Positions 45,066 through 55,294 of a stretch of 64,000 nucleotides of DNA are shown here, piece after piece. The notes below the pieces were generated by a model. The model had not been told where the DNA came from. It saw only the letters and a list, made by a program, of their open reading frames with translations, and made no database searches. Source of the DNA: Phyllobacterium myrsinacearum (lineage in GTDB: Bacteria; Pseudomonadota; Alphaproteobacteria; Rhizobiales; Rhizobiaceae); assembly GCF_002980555.1 (NCBI RefSeq), contig NZ_PVBT01000001.1, positions 1,178,001 to 1,242,000 of the forward strand, given 5' to 3'. The position numbers were made by a program, and so were the translations under genes. How positions within the stretch are numbered: the stretch's first letter is position 1; each line of letters begins with the position of its first letter.

Positions 45066-46085
45066 ATGGCTGAACTGAAACGTTTCATCGGCATTGCGGC
45101 AGCGGGAAAAGCCCTTTCCCGCGAGGAAGCCGTGGAAGCCTTCGACATCATGATGTCGGGACAGGCAACCCCGGCGCAGATCGGCGCCCTGCTGATGGCG
45201 CTGCGCGTTCGCGGCGAGCAGGTTGACGAGATTGCCGGTGCCGTCTCGGCCATGCGCTCGAAGATGCTTCCCGTGAAGGCCGTGCCCGGCGCTATCGATA
45301 TCGTCGGCACCGGCGGCGACCAGTCGGGTTCCTATAATGTTTCAACCTGCGCCGCCTTCGTCGCGGCTGGCGCCGGTGTCCCGGTGGCCAAGCACGGCAA
45401 TCGCGCCCTGTCCTCGCGCTCCGGTGCGGCCGACACGCTGGCGGCTCTTGGCATCAACATCGAAATCGGCCCCGATCTGATCTCCACCTGCATCGAGGAA
45501 GCCGGTATCGGTTTCATGTTCGCGCCGTCGCATCATCCGGCGATGAAGCATGTCGGTCCGGCCCGGGTCGAACTTGGCACCCGCACCATCTTCAATCTGC
45601 TGGGACCATTGACCAATCCTGCCGGCGTTACCCGCCAGCTCGTCGGTGTCTATGCGCCGGAGTGGGTAGAACCCATCGCGCAGGTGCTCAAGAACCTCGG
45701 TTCGCAATCCGTATGGGTCGTGCATGGCGACGGTCTTGATGAAATCACCACGGCGGGCGTTACCAAAGTCGCCGCTCTTGAAAACGGCGTCATCCGCACC
45801 TTCGAGATCGAGCCGGAGGCCTTCGGCCTGCGCCTGGTCGATCCTCAGGATCTCAAGGGCGGAACGGCGGAAGAGAATGCGGTCTCGCTGCTCTCCGTTC
45901 TCGATGGCGCGCATGGCGCCTATCGCGACATCACCCTGTTCAATGCGGGCGCTGGCCTGGTTGTCGCCGGCGTCGCGAGCGATCTGAAAACCGGCATCAG
46001 CATGGCCGCCCATTCCATCGACAGCGGTGCGGCGCGACATGTGCTAAAGAAGCTGGTGCATGTATCCAACAGCAAGGCCGACTGA
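45066..46085 (+). CDS. trpD: Anthranilate phosphoribosyltransferase
   Basis: A 339-residue enzyme for the second step of tryptophan synthesis, joining anthranilate and PRPP. The PRPP site [20 protein letters not shown] and [19 protein letters not shown], and the block [15 protein letters not shown], are intact. Length is normal. It starts 18 bases after the foldase gene and ends 2 bases before trpC. No trpE or trpG lies nearby, in line with the fused trpEG kept elsewhere in this order. Confidence 0.97.
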   Translation: MAELKRFIGIAAAGKALSREEAVEAFDIMMSGQATPAQIGALLMALRVRGEQVDEIAGAVSAMRSKMLPVKAVPGAIDIVGTGGDQSGSYNVSTCAAFVAAGAGVPVAKHGNRALSSRSGAADTLAALGINIEIGPDLISTCIEEAGIGFMFAPSHHPAMKHVGPARVELGTRTIFNLLGPLTNPAGVTRQLVGVYAPEWVEPIAQVLKNLGSQSVWVVHGDGLDEITTAGVTKVAALENGVIRTFEIEPEAFGLRLVDPQDLKGGTAEENAVSLLSVLDGAHGAYRDITLFNAGAGLVVAGVASDLKTGISMAAHSIDSGAARHVLKKLVHVSNSKAD

Positions 46086-46087
46086 CC

Positions 46088-46906
46088 ATGGTTGATATTC
46101 TTCGCAAGATAGAAGCCTACAAGCGTGAAGAGATTGCTGCCGCCAAGATGCGTTGGAGCGTCGATGAACTCAAGGCCCGGATCAGCGATCAGGACGCACC
46201 GCGCGGTTTCCTCAATGCTTTGCGCCAGAAGCGCGCGGCCAACGCATTCGGCCTGATTGCCGAGATCAAGAAGGCGAGCCCGTCAAAAGGCCTGATTCGC
46301 CCTGATTTCGATCCGCCTGCGCTGGCCAGGGCCTATGAACAGGGCGGTGCGGCCTGCCTTTCCGTGCTGACCGATGCACCGTCGTTTCAGGGTGCGCCGG
46401 AGTTTTTGACCGCTGCCCGCGCCGCCGTCAGCCTGCCCGCCCTGCGCAAGGATTTCCTCTTCGACACCTATCAGGTGTTTGAAGCCCGCAGCTGGGGTGC
46501 CGATTGCATTCTGATCATCATGGCCAGCGTCGACGATGCCCTGGCTGCAGCGCTCGAAGAGACGGCCATGGCGCTCGGCATGGATGTGCTGGTCGAGGTG
46601 CATGATGAAGCCGAGATGGAACGGGCGCTAAAACTCACCTCGACTCTTCTTGGCATCAACAACCGCGATCTGCGCACGTTCCATGTGGATCTCGCCGTAT
46701 CGGAACGGCTGGCCAGAATGGTGCCTTCGGACAAACTGCTCGTCAGCGAAAGCGGTGTCTTCACCCATGCGGACTGCCAGCGTCTTGCCCAATCCGGCAT
46801 TGGCACGTTCCTTGTCGGCGAAAGCCTGATGCGCCAGAGCGATGTGGCGGCGGCCACCCGCACGCTTCTGCATGGCTCGACGGACCAGCAGACAAGCGCC
46901 GCATGA
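46088..46906 (+). CDS. trpC: Indole-3-glycerol phosphate synthase
   Basis: A 272-residue barrel enzyme that closes the indole ring. The motif [20 protein letters not shown], the catalytic [16 protein letters not shown], and the end block [17 protein letters not shown] are present. It is monofunctional, without TrpF. Its stop overlaps the moaC start by 4 bases, so moaC is translationally coupled to it. Length is normal. Confidence 0.97.
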   Translation: MVDILRKIEAYKREEIAAAKMRWSVDELKARISDQDAPRGFLNALRQKRAANAFGLIAEIKKASPSKGLIRPDFDPPALARAYEQGGAACLSVLTDAPSFQGAPEFLTAARAAVSLPALRKDFLFDTYQVFEARSWGADCILIIMASVDDALAAALEETAMALGMDVLVEVHDEAEMERALKLTSTLLGINNRDLRTFHVDLAVSERLARMVPSDKLLVSESGVFTHADCQRLAQSGIGTFLVGESLMRQSDVAAATRTLLHGSTDQQTSAA

Positions 46907-47403
46907 CAACCGCACCGAAGCTGACCCATCTCGACAGTAGCGGCGCGGCCCATATGGTCGATGTCGGCGGCAAGGCCGAGACCGAGCGAGTTGCCGTGGC
47001 CGAAGGGTCCGTGCGGATGCTGGCGGAAACGCTCGACCTGATCCTGTCCGGCAATGCCAAGAAGGGTGATGTCATCGGCACGGCGCGTATCGCCGGGATC
47101 ATGGCCGCCAAGAAAACCCATGAGCTTATTCCGCTCTGCCATCCGCTGCTTCTGAACAAGATCAGTGTCGATATCGATGCCGACAAGGCCCTGCCGGGGC
47201 TGCGGGTGCGTGCCACGGTCAAGCTGACGGGTAAAACCGGTGTCGAAATGGAAGCGCTTACCGCGGTTTCCATTGCATGCCTGACGATCTACGACATGGC
47301 AAAAGCCGCCGATAAGGGTATGATCATTCAGGATATTCGCCTGTTGCAGAAATCGGGCGGAAAATCGGGCGATTGGTCCGCGGAAACTTCAAACGGGAAT
47401 TGA
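46903..47403 (+). CDS. moaC: Cyclic pyranopterin monophosphate synthase (MoaC)
   Basis: A 166-residue enzyme of molybdenum cofactor synthesis, acting after MoaA. It shows [18 protein letters not shown], the substrate region [18 protein letters not shown] and the catalytic [19 protein letters not shown]. The linkage of trpDC with moaC-moeA is conserved in this order. Start ATG 46903 overlaps trpC. moeA follows after 3 bases. Confidence 0.96.
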   Translation: MTTAPKLTHLDSSGAAHMVDVGGKAETERVAVAEGSVRMLAETLDLILSGNAKKGDVIGTARIAGIMAAKKTHELIPLCHPLLLNKISVDIDADKALPGLRVRATVKLTGKTGVEMEALTAVSIACLTIYDMAKAADKGMIIQDIRLLQKSGGKSGDWSAETSNGN

Positions 47404-47406
47404 ACG

Positions 47407-48615
47407 ATGGCAGACCTCCTTCCGGTTGACGAAGCGCTGCGGCGCATCCTGGCCAATGTGGATCTGCTGGAACCGGAAACCGTTGCGCTCGCCGATGCGG
47501 GCGGACGCGTGCTCGCTGCCGACCTGCATGCCCAGCGCCAGCAGCCGCCCTTTGCCGCGTCGGCGATGGATGGCTATGCCGTACGCGCCGCCGATGTCGC
47601 CAGCACGCCTGTCCGCCTGAAGCTTGTGGGTCAGTCCGCTGCCGGTCACGCCTTTCAAGGCTCGGTCGATCCGGGTGAAGCCGTGCGCATCTTCACCGGC
47701 GCCCCGGTGCCAGCGGGTGCCGACAGTGTGGTCATCCAGGAAAACACCGTGCCGCATGGCGATGAGGTGGAGATTGTCGAGACCATTGCTTTTGGCCGCA
47801 ACATCCGCGCGGCCGGCCTCGATTTCAACAGCGGCGATGTTTTGCTCACCGCGGGCCGGCAGCTTGATCCGGCTGCCCTTGCCCTTGCCGCATCCGCCGA
47901 TCATCCGCATCTGTCCGTCGTGCGGCGTCCGCGCGTTGCGATATTGGCAACGGGCGACGAACTGGTCAGCCCCGGCGAAAGCTATCGCCCCGACCAGATC
48001 ATTGCTTCGAACAGTTACGGTCTTGCGGAAATCGTCCGCAATGCGGGCGGCATTGCCATTGATCTGGGCATTGCCGAAGACCGGCTCGAAGCACTGAGCG
48101 AGGCGCTCGACCGCGCAATTGCGGCGCAGGCCGATATTCTGGTGACGCTGGGCGGCGCCTCGGTCGGTGACCATGATCTGGTCCAGCCTGCCCTTGCCGC
48201 GCGCGGCATGGCGCTCGATTTCTGGAAAATCGCCCTGCGCCCCGGCAAGCCGCTGATGTTCGGTCATCTTCAGGGCATGCGCATTCTCGGCCTGCCCGGC
48301 AATCCCGTCTCGAGCCTGATCTGCGCGCATATTTTCTTGACGCCGCTCATCCGCACCTTCATGGGCCTGCCGCACACGCCCGATCTGCGCGCTGCGGTTC
48401 TCGGCACTGATATGCCCACCAATGACCAGAGGCAGGACTATGTCCGGGCGCGCATCGTCTCCGGACCCGACGGCACGCTGACCGCGACGCCGTTTCCGTT
48501 GCAGGATTCATCCATGCTGAAGTTTCTCGCCGATGCCAATGGCCTGATCATCCGCGAACCGCATGCGCCTGCCCGTGCCGCGGGCTCGGCCTGCACGATC
48601 CTGATGTTGCGGTAA
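47407..48615 (+). CDS. moeA: Molybdopterin molybdenumtransferase (MoeA)
   Basis: A 402-residue enzyme that inserts molybdate into molybdopterin-AMP. Domain I shows AASAMDGYAVRAADV, then PAGADSVVIQE; the MoCF domain has LATGDELVSPGES and VTLGGASVGDHDLV; RPGKPLMFG and GLPGNPVSSL follow. Length is normal. It is the last gene of the ppi-trpD-trpC-moaC-moeA run; a long hairpin follows its stop. Confidence 0.95.
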   Translation: MADLLPVDEALRRILANVDLLEPETVALADAGGRVLAADLHAQRQQPPFAASAMDGYAVRAADVASTPVRLKLVGQSAAGHAFQGSVDPGEAVRIFTGAPVPAGADSVVIQENTVPHGDEVEIVETIAFGRNIRAAGLDFNSGDVLLTAGRQLDPAALALAASADHPHLSVVRRPRVAILATGDELVSPGESYRPDQIIASNSYGLAEIVRNAGGIAIDLGIAEDRLEALSEALDRAIAAQADILVTLGGASVGDHDLVQPALAARGMALDFWKIALRPGKPLMFGHLQGMRILGLPGNPVSSLICAHIFLTPLIRTFMGLPHTPDLRAAVLGTDMPTNDQRQDYVRARIVSGPDGTLTATPFPLQDSSMLKFLADANGLIIREPHAPARAAGSACTILMLR

Positions 48616-48629
48616 CTTTTAGACCGGGC

Positions 48630-48663
48630 CTCTGGAGTCGTGGGTCAGTCCACAACTCCAGAG
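48630..48663 (+). terminator. Long hairpin after moeA
   Basis: CTCTGGAGT (48630-48638) pairs with ACTCCAGAG (48655-48663), with an inner GTGG/CCAC pair (48640-48643 and 48650-48653). There is no T-run, so termination efficiency is uncertain; it lies between the convergent moeA and thuB genes. Confidence 0.5.
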
Positions 48664-48705
48664 CGGTATCGCCTGAGAGCAACCCAAGGCAATTCTATAC
48701 TCAAA

Positions 48706-49755
48706 TCAGGCAGTTAACCGGTGCTCTCTACGGTCACTTTCCGTTATATTGGCAAGGTCTATTGCTTTTTGCAACCTAGACGCGTGCCGGAAAGATGGCT
48801 CGAGTGTTTTGCCCTGTTTGACCGCCTCCACAAACCGTTGGTAATTCGTCGCGACAGGCTCAACCTCGACCTCTTTCCAGACCGCCGTTTCGACATCATC
48901 GCCAAGGCAGACCAAAAGTTTCGAGCCGTCATGGCGGTGCACCACTTCGAACGCGCCCTTGTCCCCGTAGACGCGCAGGCGCAGCTCGTTGACATGGCCC
49001 GTGGCCCAGCGGCTTGAATGGACGACACCCAGCGCGCCATTGGTGAAGCTCACCGTCATGGTGAAACTGTCATTGGCATCAAGTTCATATTCGCCGATGC
49101 GATTGCCTTCCGCCTTGTCGAATGCCTTGAGACGGCAGAACACCTCGTCGATTTCCGTATCGGTGCCATAAACGACAAAATCAAGAATATGCACGCCGAC
49201 ATCGCCAAGCGTACCGTTGGAGCCGTGCTTTTTCGACAGGCGCCAGAGCCAGCGGCTTTCGGTCTGCCAGTCACCCCACATTTTCGAGACAAGCCAGCTT
49301 TGCAGGTACGATGCCTCCACATGCCTGACTTTGCCGATCTGGCCGCTGGTGACCAGTTTGCGGGCCGCCTGCAGCTGCGCGACATTGCGATAGGTCAGGT
49401 TCACCATGCCGACGAGACCGGCTGCCTCGATCTTGTCGGCCATTTCGGCGGCATCTTCGTAATTGGCCGCAAGCGGCTTTTCGCAGAACACGTGCTTACC
49501 CGCCGCAATGCACTGCAAGGTGGTGGCGTGGTGGATGCTGTCGGGCGTGACATTGGCCACCGCATCGAAATCGCCCCAGGCAAGCGCCTCCTCCAGCGAG
49601 GTAAAGGCCCGCTCGATGCCATATTCCGCGCGGAATGCTTCCGCCCGGCCCGGATCGACATCGACCGCGCCCGCCAGTGTCACCCCTTCGATTTCAGCGA
49701 AATTCTTGGCATGGGAATTGGCCATACTGCCGGTGCCCAAGATCAAAAGACGCAT
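48706..49755 (-). CDS. thuB: Gfo/Idh/MocA family oxidoreductase, ThuB
   Basis: A 349-residue NAD(P)-dependent dehydrogenase. The Rossmann start LILGTGSMANSHAKNFAEI and the block HVFCEKPLAANYEDAAEMA with its key Lys are visible, and the C-terminal domain has DVGVHILDFVVYG. With ThuA it oxidises trehalose-like disaccharides at C3 in S. meliloti, per published work on thuAB. It is the last gene of the operon, 110 bases after thuA; that gap holds a CGGCCG hairpin (49829-49846). Start ATG 49755 follows AAGGAC. Confidence 0.88.
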   Translation of the reverse strand: MRLLILGTGSMANSHAKNFAEIEGVTLAGAVDVDPGRAEAFRAEYGIERAFTSLEEALAWGDFDAVANVTPDSIHHATTLQCIAAGKHVFCEKPLAANYEDAAEMADKIEAAGLVGMVNLTYRNVAQLQAARKLVTSGQIGKVRHVEASYLQSWLVSKMWGDWQTESRWLWRLSKKHGSNGTLGDVGVHILDFVVYGTDTEIDEVFCRLKAFDKAEGNRIGEYELDANDSFTMTVSFTNGALGVVHSSRWATGHVNELRLRVYGDKGAFEVVHRHDGSKLLVCLGDDVETAVWKEVEVEPVATNYQRFVEAVKQGKTLEPSFRHASRLQKAIDLANITESDRREHRLTA

Positions 49756-49865
49756 TGGTCCAGTCCTTCACATGAATGTGCCGCACGCTGCAACGCGGTG
49801 CCGGCATTGATACTGCGGATATTGGAAACGGCCGCGCCGGCGGCCGCACCTGATCGGATCGGCGT

Positions 49866-50648
49866 TTAGCGGAAACCTTCCTCGCCGGCGTCGTGCAGGC
49901 TGCCGCCGCGGGCGGCGATGGGTTCGATGGCCTGTTCAACCGGCGTGTTCGGCGCCGTGTTGAGTTCCGGATAGCGGTTGGGATTGTAGGCCCAGTTCAC
50001 CGCATTGCGCAGGACAAGCCCGACCGTCTCGTCGTGATAGGTCGGATAGGTTTCATGGCCGGGACGGAAATAGAACACGTTGCCCGCACCCTTGCGGTAG
50101 GTCAGGCCGGAACGGAACACCTCGCCGCCCTGGAACCACGAGACGAAGATGGTCTCGAGCGGTTCCGGTACGGAGAACGGCTCGCCATACATCTCTTCGT
50201 TTTCCAGCTCGAAATAGCGCGGCAGGCCCTTTGCAATGGGATGGCCGGGATTGACCACCCAGAGCCGCTCGCGCTCACCGGCTTCGCGCCAGTGCAGCGC
50301 ACAGGGCGAGCCCATCAGGCGCTTGAAAATCTTCGAGAAATGCCCGGAATGCAGGACGATGATGCCCATGCCTTCCCAGACGCGCTTGGCCACCCGCTCG
50401 ACCACTTCGTCGGCGACGTCGCCATGGGCGCGGTGACCCCACCAGATCAGCACATCGGTTTCATCCAGTGCCTTGTCGGTCAGGCCGTGTTCGGGTTCCT
50501 GCAGGGTGGCGGTCTTGACCGAGATATTGCTGTCGGACGTCAGAAGCCTGGCAATCTGGTTGTGCATGCCTTCAGGGTAGATTTCGGCGACGGTCTTGTT
50601 CATCTGTTCATGAACATTTTCGCCCCAGACGAGCGTGCGGATGGTCAT
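49866..50648 (-). CDS. thuA: ThuA domain-containing protein (trehalose use)
   Basis: A 260-residue protein of the ThuA family, which has a glutamine amidotransferase-like fold: [12 protein letters not shown] near the start, then [36 protein letters not shown] and [18 protein letters not shown] near the end. Histidines in the last three blocks are likely metal ligands. It works with ThuB in the conversion of 3-keto disaccharides; its exact reaction is not settled to my knowledge. Start ATG 50648 follows AGGAAG; 54 bases after thuK. Confidence 0.9.
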   Translation of the reverse strand: MTIRTLVWGENVHEQMNKTVAEIYPEGMHNQIARLLTSDSNISVKTATLQEPEHGLTDKALDETDVLIWWGHRAHGDVADEVVERVAKRVWEGMGIIVLHSGHFSKIFKRLMGSPCALHWREAGERERLWVVNPGHPIAKGLPRYFELENEEMYGEPFSVPEPLETIFVSWFQGGEVFRSGLTYRKGAGNVFYFRPGHETYPTYHDETVGLVLRNAVNWAYNPNRYPELNTAPNTPVEQAIEPIAARGGSLHDAGEEGFR

Positions 50649-50702
50649 CTTTGTCTTCCTATTCATTGCATATGCGGTTGGGAGGATGCGTGTATTCGGT
50701 CT

Positions 50703-51713
<1,011 letters not shown>

Positions 51714-51718
51714 TTGAG

Positions 51719-52549
51719 TTACCCCTTGACGCCGCCGGCGGTGAGGCCGGAAATGATCTTGCGTTGGAAAATCAGGACGAGAACAACGAGCGGCACCGTC
51801 ACGATGACGGATGCGGCCATGATCGTGCCCCACGGAATTTCATGTGCGCTGGCTCCGGACAGAAGCGCGATGGTGACCGGCACCGTGCGCACCTCCGTCG
51901 AAGACGTGAACGTGAGGGCAAACAGGAACTCGTTCCATGCGGCAATGAAGGCGAGCAGTCCGGTGGTTACCATGGCCGGCCACATCAAAGGCAGGAAGAC
52001 CTTGGTGATGATGACCCAGGGCGTTGCACCGTCGACGATGGCGGCCTCCTCGATTTCGACAGGCAGATCGCGCATGAAGGTGGTCAGCACCCACACGGTG
52101 AACGGCAGCGTGAAGATCGTGTAGGAAAAGACGAGGCTCCACAGCGTGTTGTAGAGGCCGAGAAAGCGCACGACCTCGAAAAGGCCCGCCAGCACCGCGA
52201 TCTGCGGGAACATCGAGACGGACAGGATGGTCAGCAAGAGCAGCGAACGGCCGCGAAACCGCACACGGGCCAGCGCAAAGGATGCGGTGACTGCAATCAG
52301 CAGGGCCAGCAGCACCACCAGTGTCGACACGATAAGCGAATTGAGCAGATTGCGGGTGAAACTGCCGGCATTGATGACCGATACGTAGTTTTCCAGCGAG
52401 AATGACGACGGAAAATACTCGACGGTGAACAGGTTGCTGCCGGTTTTGAAGCTGGTGATGATGGCGTAGTAGAATGGAAAGACCGCCAGCACGACAATCA
52501 GGGTGACTAGCGCATAAAACGCCGTGTTCTTGGTGAGATTCCAGATCAT
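51719..52549 (-). CDS. thuG: Carbohydrate ABC transporter permease, ThuG
   Basis: A 276-residue inner membrane protein with six helices, of the MalG type. The EAA loop is EIEEAAIVDGATPWVIITKV, facing the ATPase ThuK. It imports trehalose and related disaccharides with ThuF. Its start overlaps the thuF stop by one base. Length is normal. Confidence 0.92.
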   Translation of the reverse strand: MIWNLTKNTAFYALVTLIVVLAVFPFYYAIITSFKTGSNLFTVEYFPSSFSLENYVSVINAGSFTRNLLNSLIVSTLVVLLALLIAVTASFALARVRFRGRSLLLLTILSVSMFPQIAVLAGLFEVVRFLGLYNTLWSLVFSYTIFTLPFTVWVLTTFMRDLPVEIEEAAIVDGATPWVIITKVFLPLMWPAMVTTGLLAFIAAWNEFLFALTFTSSTEVRTVPVTIALLSGASAHEIPWGTIMAASVIVTVPLVVLVLIFQRKIISGLTAGGVKG

Positions 52550-53496
52550 CAGCGGTCTCCTCCATCGAGGCGCACGCGGCCAAGCCAGATCGCCAGTACG
52601 GTCATCAGCGCGATCACCAGGAACAGCAGCGTCGATTGCGCCGAGCCATAGGCGAATTTGTCGAACTCGATGAGATTTTCGCGTGCCAGCACCGACATGG
52701 TCTTGGTCTGCGAGCTGTTGGGAGTCAGAACATAGATCAGGTCGAAAATGCGCATGGCATCGAGCAGGCGGAAAATGATGGCAACCATCAGCGCCGGCTT
52801 GATCAGCGGCAGGGTGATACGGAAGAACTGGCGGATCGGATGCACGCCGTCGATATGCGCGGCTTCATAAATGTCCTTCGGCACCATCTGCAGGCCCGCC
52901 AGAATGAGCAGCGCCATGAACGGCGTGGTCTTCCAGACATCGACGATCAGCACCGCCGTCATCGCCGTATCGGCGCTCGCCGTCCAGGCGATGGGATGGC
53001 TGATGAAACCGAGGCGCAGGAAAAGATCATTGAGAATGCCGAACTGGTCGTTCAGCATCCAGCCCCACAGGCGGGCGGACACGATGGTCGGAATCGCCCA
53101 GGGAATGAGGATGGCGGCACGGACAATGCCCCTGCCCTTGAACTCGGCATTCAGAACAAGCGCAACGATCATGCCGAAAAAGGCTTCCAGCGCCACGGAG
53201 ATGATGCTGAAGCGGACCGTGTTCCACACGGCATTCCACCAGGTCGGATCGACCAGAAGTCCTGAAAAGATCGTGCGGCCGCTCTTCAGCTGGATCCACG
53301 AGAGATAGTTCTTGAATCCCACCCATTTGGCCGCGCCCATATTGGTCAGCGAGGCATCGGTGAACGAGAAATAGATTGTCCGAAGCAAGGGCCAGCCGGC
53401 AACGATGGCCAGCGCGATGATCATCGGAATGAGAAACAGCTGCGCCGAACGGGCGCGCTGCCGCAAAAGCTCTGAACGTGCGGTGGAAGGCGTCAT
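52549..53496 (-). CDS. thuF: Sugar ABC transporter permease, ThuF
   Basis: A 315-residue inner membrane protein of the MalF type with about six helices (FLIPMIIALAIVAGWPLL first). The EAA loop is KDIYEAAHIDGVHPIRQFF. A periplasmic loop between helices 1 and 2 contains TDASLTNMGAAKWVGFKNY, typical for the family. It pairs with ThuG. It lies 115 bases after thuE, with an intercistronic hairpin. Confidence 0.92.
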   Translation of the reverse strand: MTPSTARSELLRQRARSAQLFLIPMIIALAIVAGWPLLRTIYFSFTDASLTNMGAAKWVGFKNYLSWIQLKSGRTIFSGLLVDPTWWNAVWNTVRFSIISVALEAFFGMIVALVLNAEFKGRGIVRAAILIPWAIPTIVSARLWGWMLNDQFGILNDLFLRLGFISHPIAWTASADTAMTAVLIVDVWKTTPFMALLILAGLQMVPKDIYEAAHIDGVHPIRQFFRITLPLIKPALMVAIIFRLLDAMRIFDLIYVLTPNSSQTKTMSVLARENLIEFDKFAYGSAQSTLLFLVIALMTVLAIWLGRVRLDGGDR

Positions 53497-53547
53497 GCTC
53501 GTATTCCTGCCCGTGTGGTTCCAGATGAAGCGAAAGCGTCAGGCAAA

Positions 53548-53591
53548 CGGTGCGAACGGGGTTCGGGAGGTTGTGAACGCCATCCGCACCG
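53548..53591 (-). terminator. Intercistronic hairpin between thuE and thuF
   Basis: CGGTGCG (53548-53554) pairs with CGCACCG (53585-53591), with a smaller GAAC/GTTC pair inside. Like the fbpA-fbpB hairpin it probably favours the binding-protein message over the permease part. Confidence 0.35.
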
Positions 53592-53611
53592 TGCCCTTTG
53601 CTGGCAGGGGC

Positions 53612-54874
53612 CTACCAGCTGTTTCCCTTGAGTTCGGTCAGCTTTGCTTCCAGAAGCTCAAGGTTTTCGGCAGCGGTGCCATTGCCCGATAATGTATCGT
53701 GGACCGCGCTCCAGAACATGTTGGACACTTCATTGTATTTCACCTTCGTCGGCGCCGAGGGGCGCGGAACGGAATTTTCAAACACCGGTTTCCAGTTTGG
53801 AATCAGCGGCTGCGCCGCGGCGATGTCCTTGTCGTCATAGAGCGCCTTGATGGTCGGCATGCTGGCCTGGGAAATCGCCCGCGCCTTCTGCTGTGCGGGC
53901 GAGCCGAGGAACAGCGCCAGCTTGATCGCCTCTTCGGGTGCCTTCGAGTATTTTGAAACGGCGAGGTTCCAGCCGCCAAGCGTTGCGGCGGAGCTTTGGC
54001 CTTCCTTGCCGCTCGGCAGAGGCGCCACGTCAAACTTGCCCTTGATGGCGCTGCCATCGGCCCCGGCCAGCGCATAGGCATAGGGCCAGTTGCGCATGAA
54101 AACGGAATTGCCGGTCTGCCAGACGCCGCGCGCCTCTTCCTCGGTGTAGGCAAGCACGCCCTTGGGCGAAATGGTGTCGACCCAGCCCTTGGCACGGTCG
54201 ATGGCTGCTGCCGCTTCCGGATTGTTGATCGAAATCGTGCCGTCCGCCTCGACGATCTGCCCGCCGCCCGAGGATTTTACCCATTCGAGCGCGTTGCAGG
54301 TCAGGCCCTCATAGGCATTGGCCTGGAAAACAAAGCCATAAATGCTCTTGTTGCCGCCCGCCCGTTCGCCGTCCTGGATTTCCTTGGCGGTTGCCGCCAT
54401 CTCATCCCAGGTTTTCGGCACCGGCTTCTTGTACTTTTCCAGCAGGTCCTTGCGGTAATAGAGCGCCGGAGCATCGGTGAACATCGGCAGGGCGACCAGC
54501 TTGCCGCCGACGGTCTGGCTTTCGATGATCGAAGGGATGTGCTGGTCGATGACGTCCTTGGCGGCTTCCTTCAGGTCGAGGAACTGGTCGGCCAGCTGCG
54601 GCGCCCAGATCACGTCGGTGCGGTAGACGTCGATATCGGTATTCCCGGCGGCGAGCCACAGGCGGTACTGGCCGAAATTGTCGGAACTGTTGGCAGGCAT
54701 GGCAACGATCGACACCTTGTTGCCGGTTTCCTTCTCGAACTGGTCAAGCTGCTTGCGCAAAAACTCGCGTCCATTGCCAGTGTCGCCGGATACAATCGCC
54801 AGATTGGCGGCAAAAGCCCCCGACGCCAGCAAGGTCGTGGTCAAAAGGGTCGCAATGAATGATTTGGCTTTCAT
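53612..54874 (-). CDS. thuE: Disaccharide ABC transporter substrate-binding protein, ThuE
   Basis: A 420-residue periplasmic binding protein of family 1 (MalE-like). The signal is MKAKSFIATLLTTTLLASG, cleaved near AFAA at residue 22. The mature part shows VSIVAMPANSSDNFGQYRLW and DVYRTDVIWAPQLADQFLDL, and ends with LEAKLTELKGNSW. In S. meliloti ThuE binds trehalose, maltose, sucrose and palatinose. Start ATG 54874 follows GGGAGGAAA. First gene of thuEFGKAB; three LacI-type operators lie upstream. Confidence 0.92.
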   Translation of the reverse strand: MKAKSFIATLLTTTLLASGAFAANLAIVSGDTGNGREFLRKQLDQFEKETGNKVSIVAMPANSSDNFGQYRLWLAAGNTDIDVYRTDVIWAPQLADQFLDLKEAAKDVIDQHIPSIIESQTVGGKLVALPMFTDAPALYYRKDLLEKYKKPVPKTWDEMAATAKEIQDGERAGGNKSIYGFVFQANAYEGLTCNALEWVKSSGGGQIVEADGTISINNPEAAAAIDRAKGWVDTISPKGVLAYTEEEARGVWQTGNSVFMRNWPYAYALAGADGSAIKGKFDVAPLPSGKEGQSSAATLGGWNLAVSKYSKAPEEAIKLALFLGSPAQQKARAISQASMPTIKALYDDKDIAAAQPLIPNWKPVFENSVPRPSAPTKVKYNEVSNMFWSAVHDTLSGNGTAAENLELLEAKLTELKGNSW

Positions 54875-54950
54875 GATTTCCTCCCAAAAATCTGACAGAA
54901 TCGGCTGCCGCACATCGCAGCGATGCTTGGCTCCTCCTCAAAAACTCCTC

Positions 54951-54964
54951 CTGAAGCGCTTTGG
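54951..54964. promoter_or_regulatory. thu operator O3 (imperfect)
   Basis: CTGAAGCGCTTTGG contains the core AAGCGCTT (54954-54961) and is 77 bases upstream of the thuE start. It is a weaker copy of the palindrome at 54985-55002. Confidence 0.6.
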
Positions 54965-54984
54965 AAATCATTTGAAACATCAAA

Positions 54985-55002
54985 ATTCAAAGCGCTTTGA
55001 AT
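54985..55002. promoter_or_regulatory. thu operator O1, perfect 18-base palindrome
   Basis: ATTCAAAGCGCTTTGAAT is fully self-complementary with the central CG-rich AGCGCT that LacI-family proteins prefer. It is 111 bases upstream of thuE, in the region shared with divergent thuR, and is the likely main ThuR site. Confidence 0.75.
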
Positions 55003-55206
55003 GAAAAATGACAAAGCCCCTCCGGCCTGTCAAGCCGCAAATTGGCGGGATAAGCCGGATGCCTTGGCTGGCGGTGTCCTGACCAGACATATTACATATA
55101 AATTACAATATATTATGCGGAATATCTCAACATGTGAATTCCCTGCTGGCGCCCCACGGAAACCGCATCTCGCCAACCAAAGATCACAATATCGCGAGCG
55201 ATTACC

Positions 55207-55218
55207 CAAAGCGCTTTG
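55207..55218. promoter_or_regulatory. thu operator O2, 12-base palindrome
   Basis: CAAAGCGCTTTG is 77 bases upstream of the thuR start, placed to allow autorepression or a loop with O1, about 220 bases away. The intergenic DNA from 55010 to 55200 shows no gene. Confidence 0.65.
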
Positions 55219-55294
55219 AATTTAGGCTCTGGTTATGTTTAGTATTTGGAGTCATATCTGCATTGCCTGAATACACTGTATTGGATTGCGTGCC

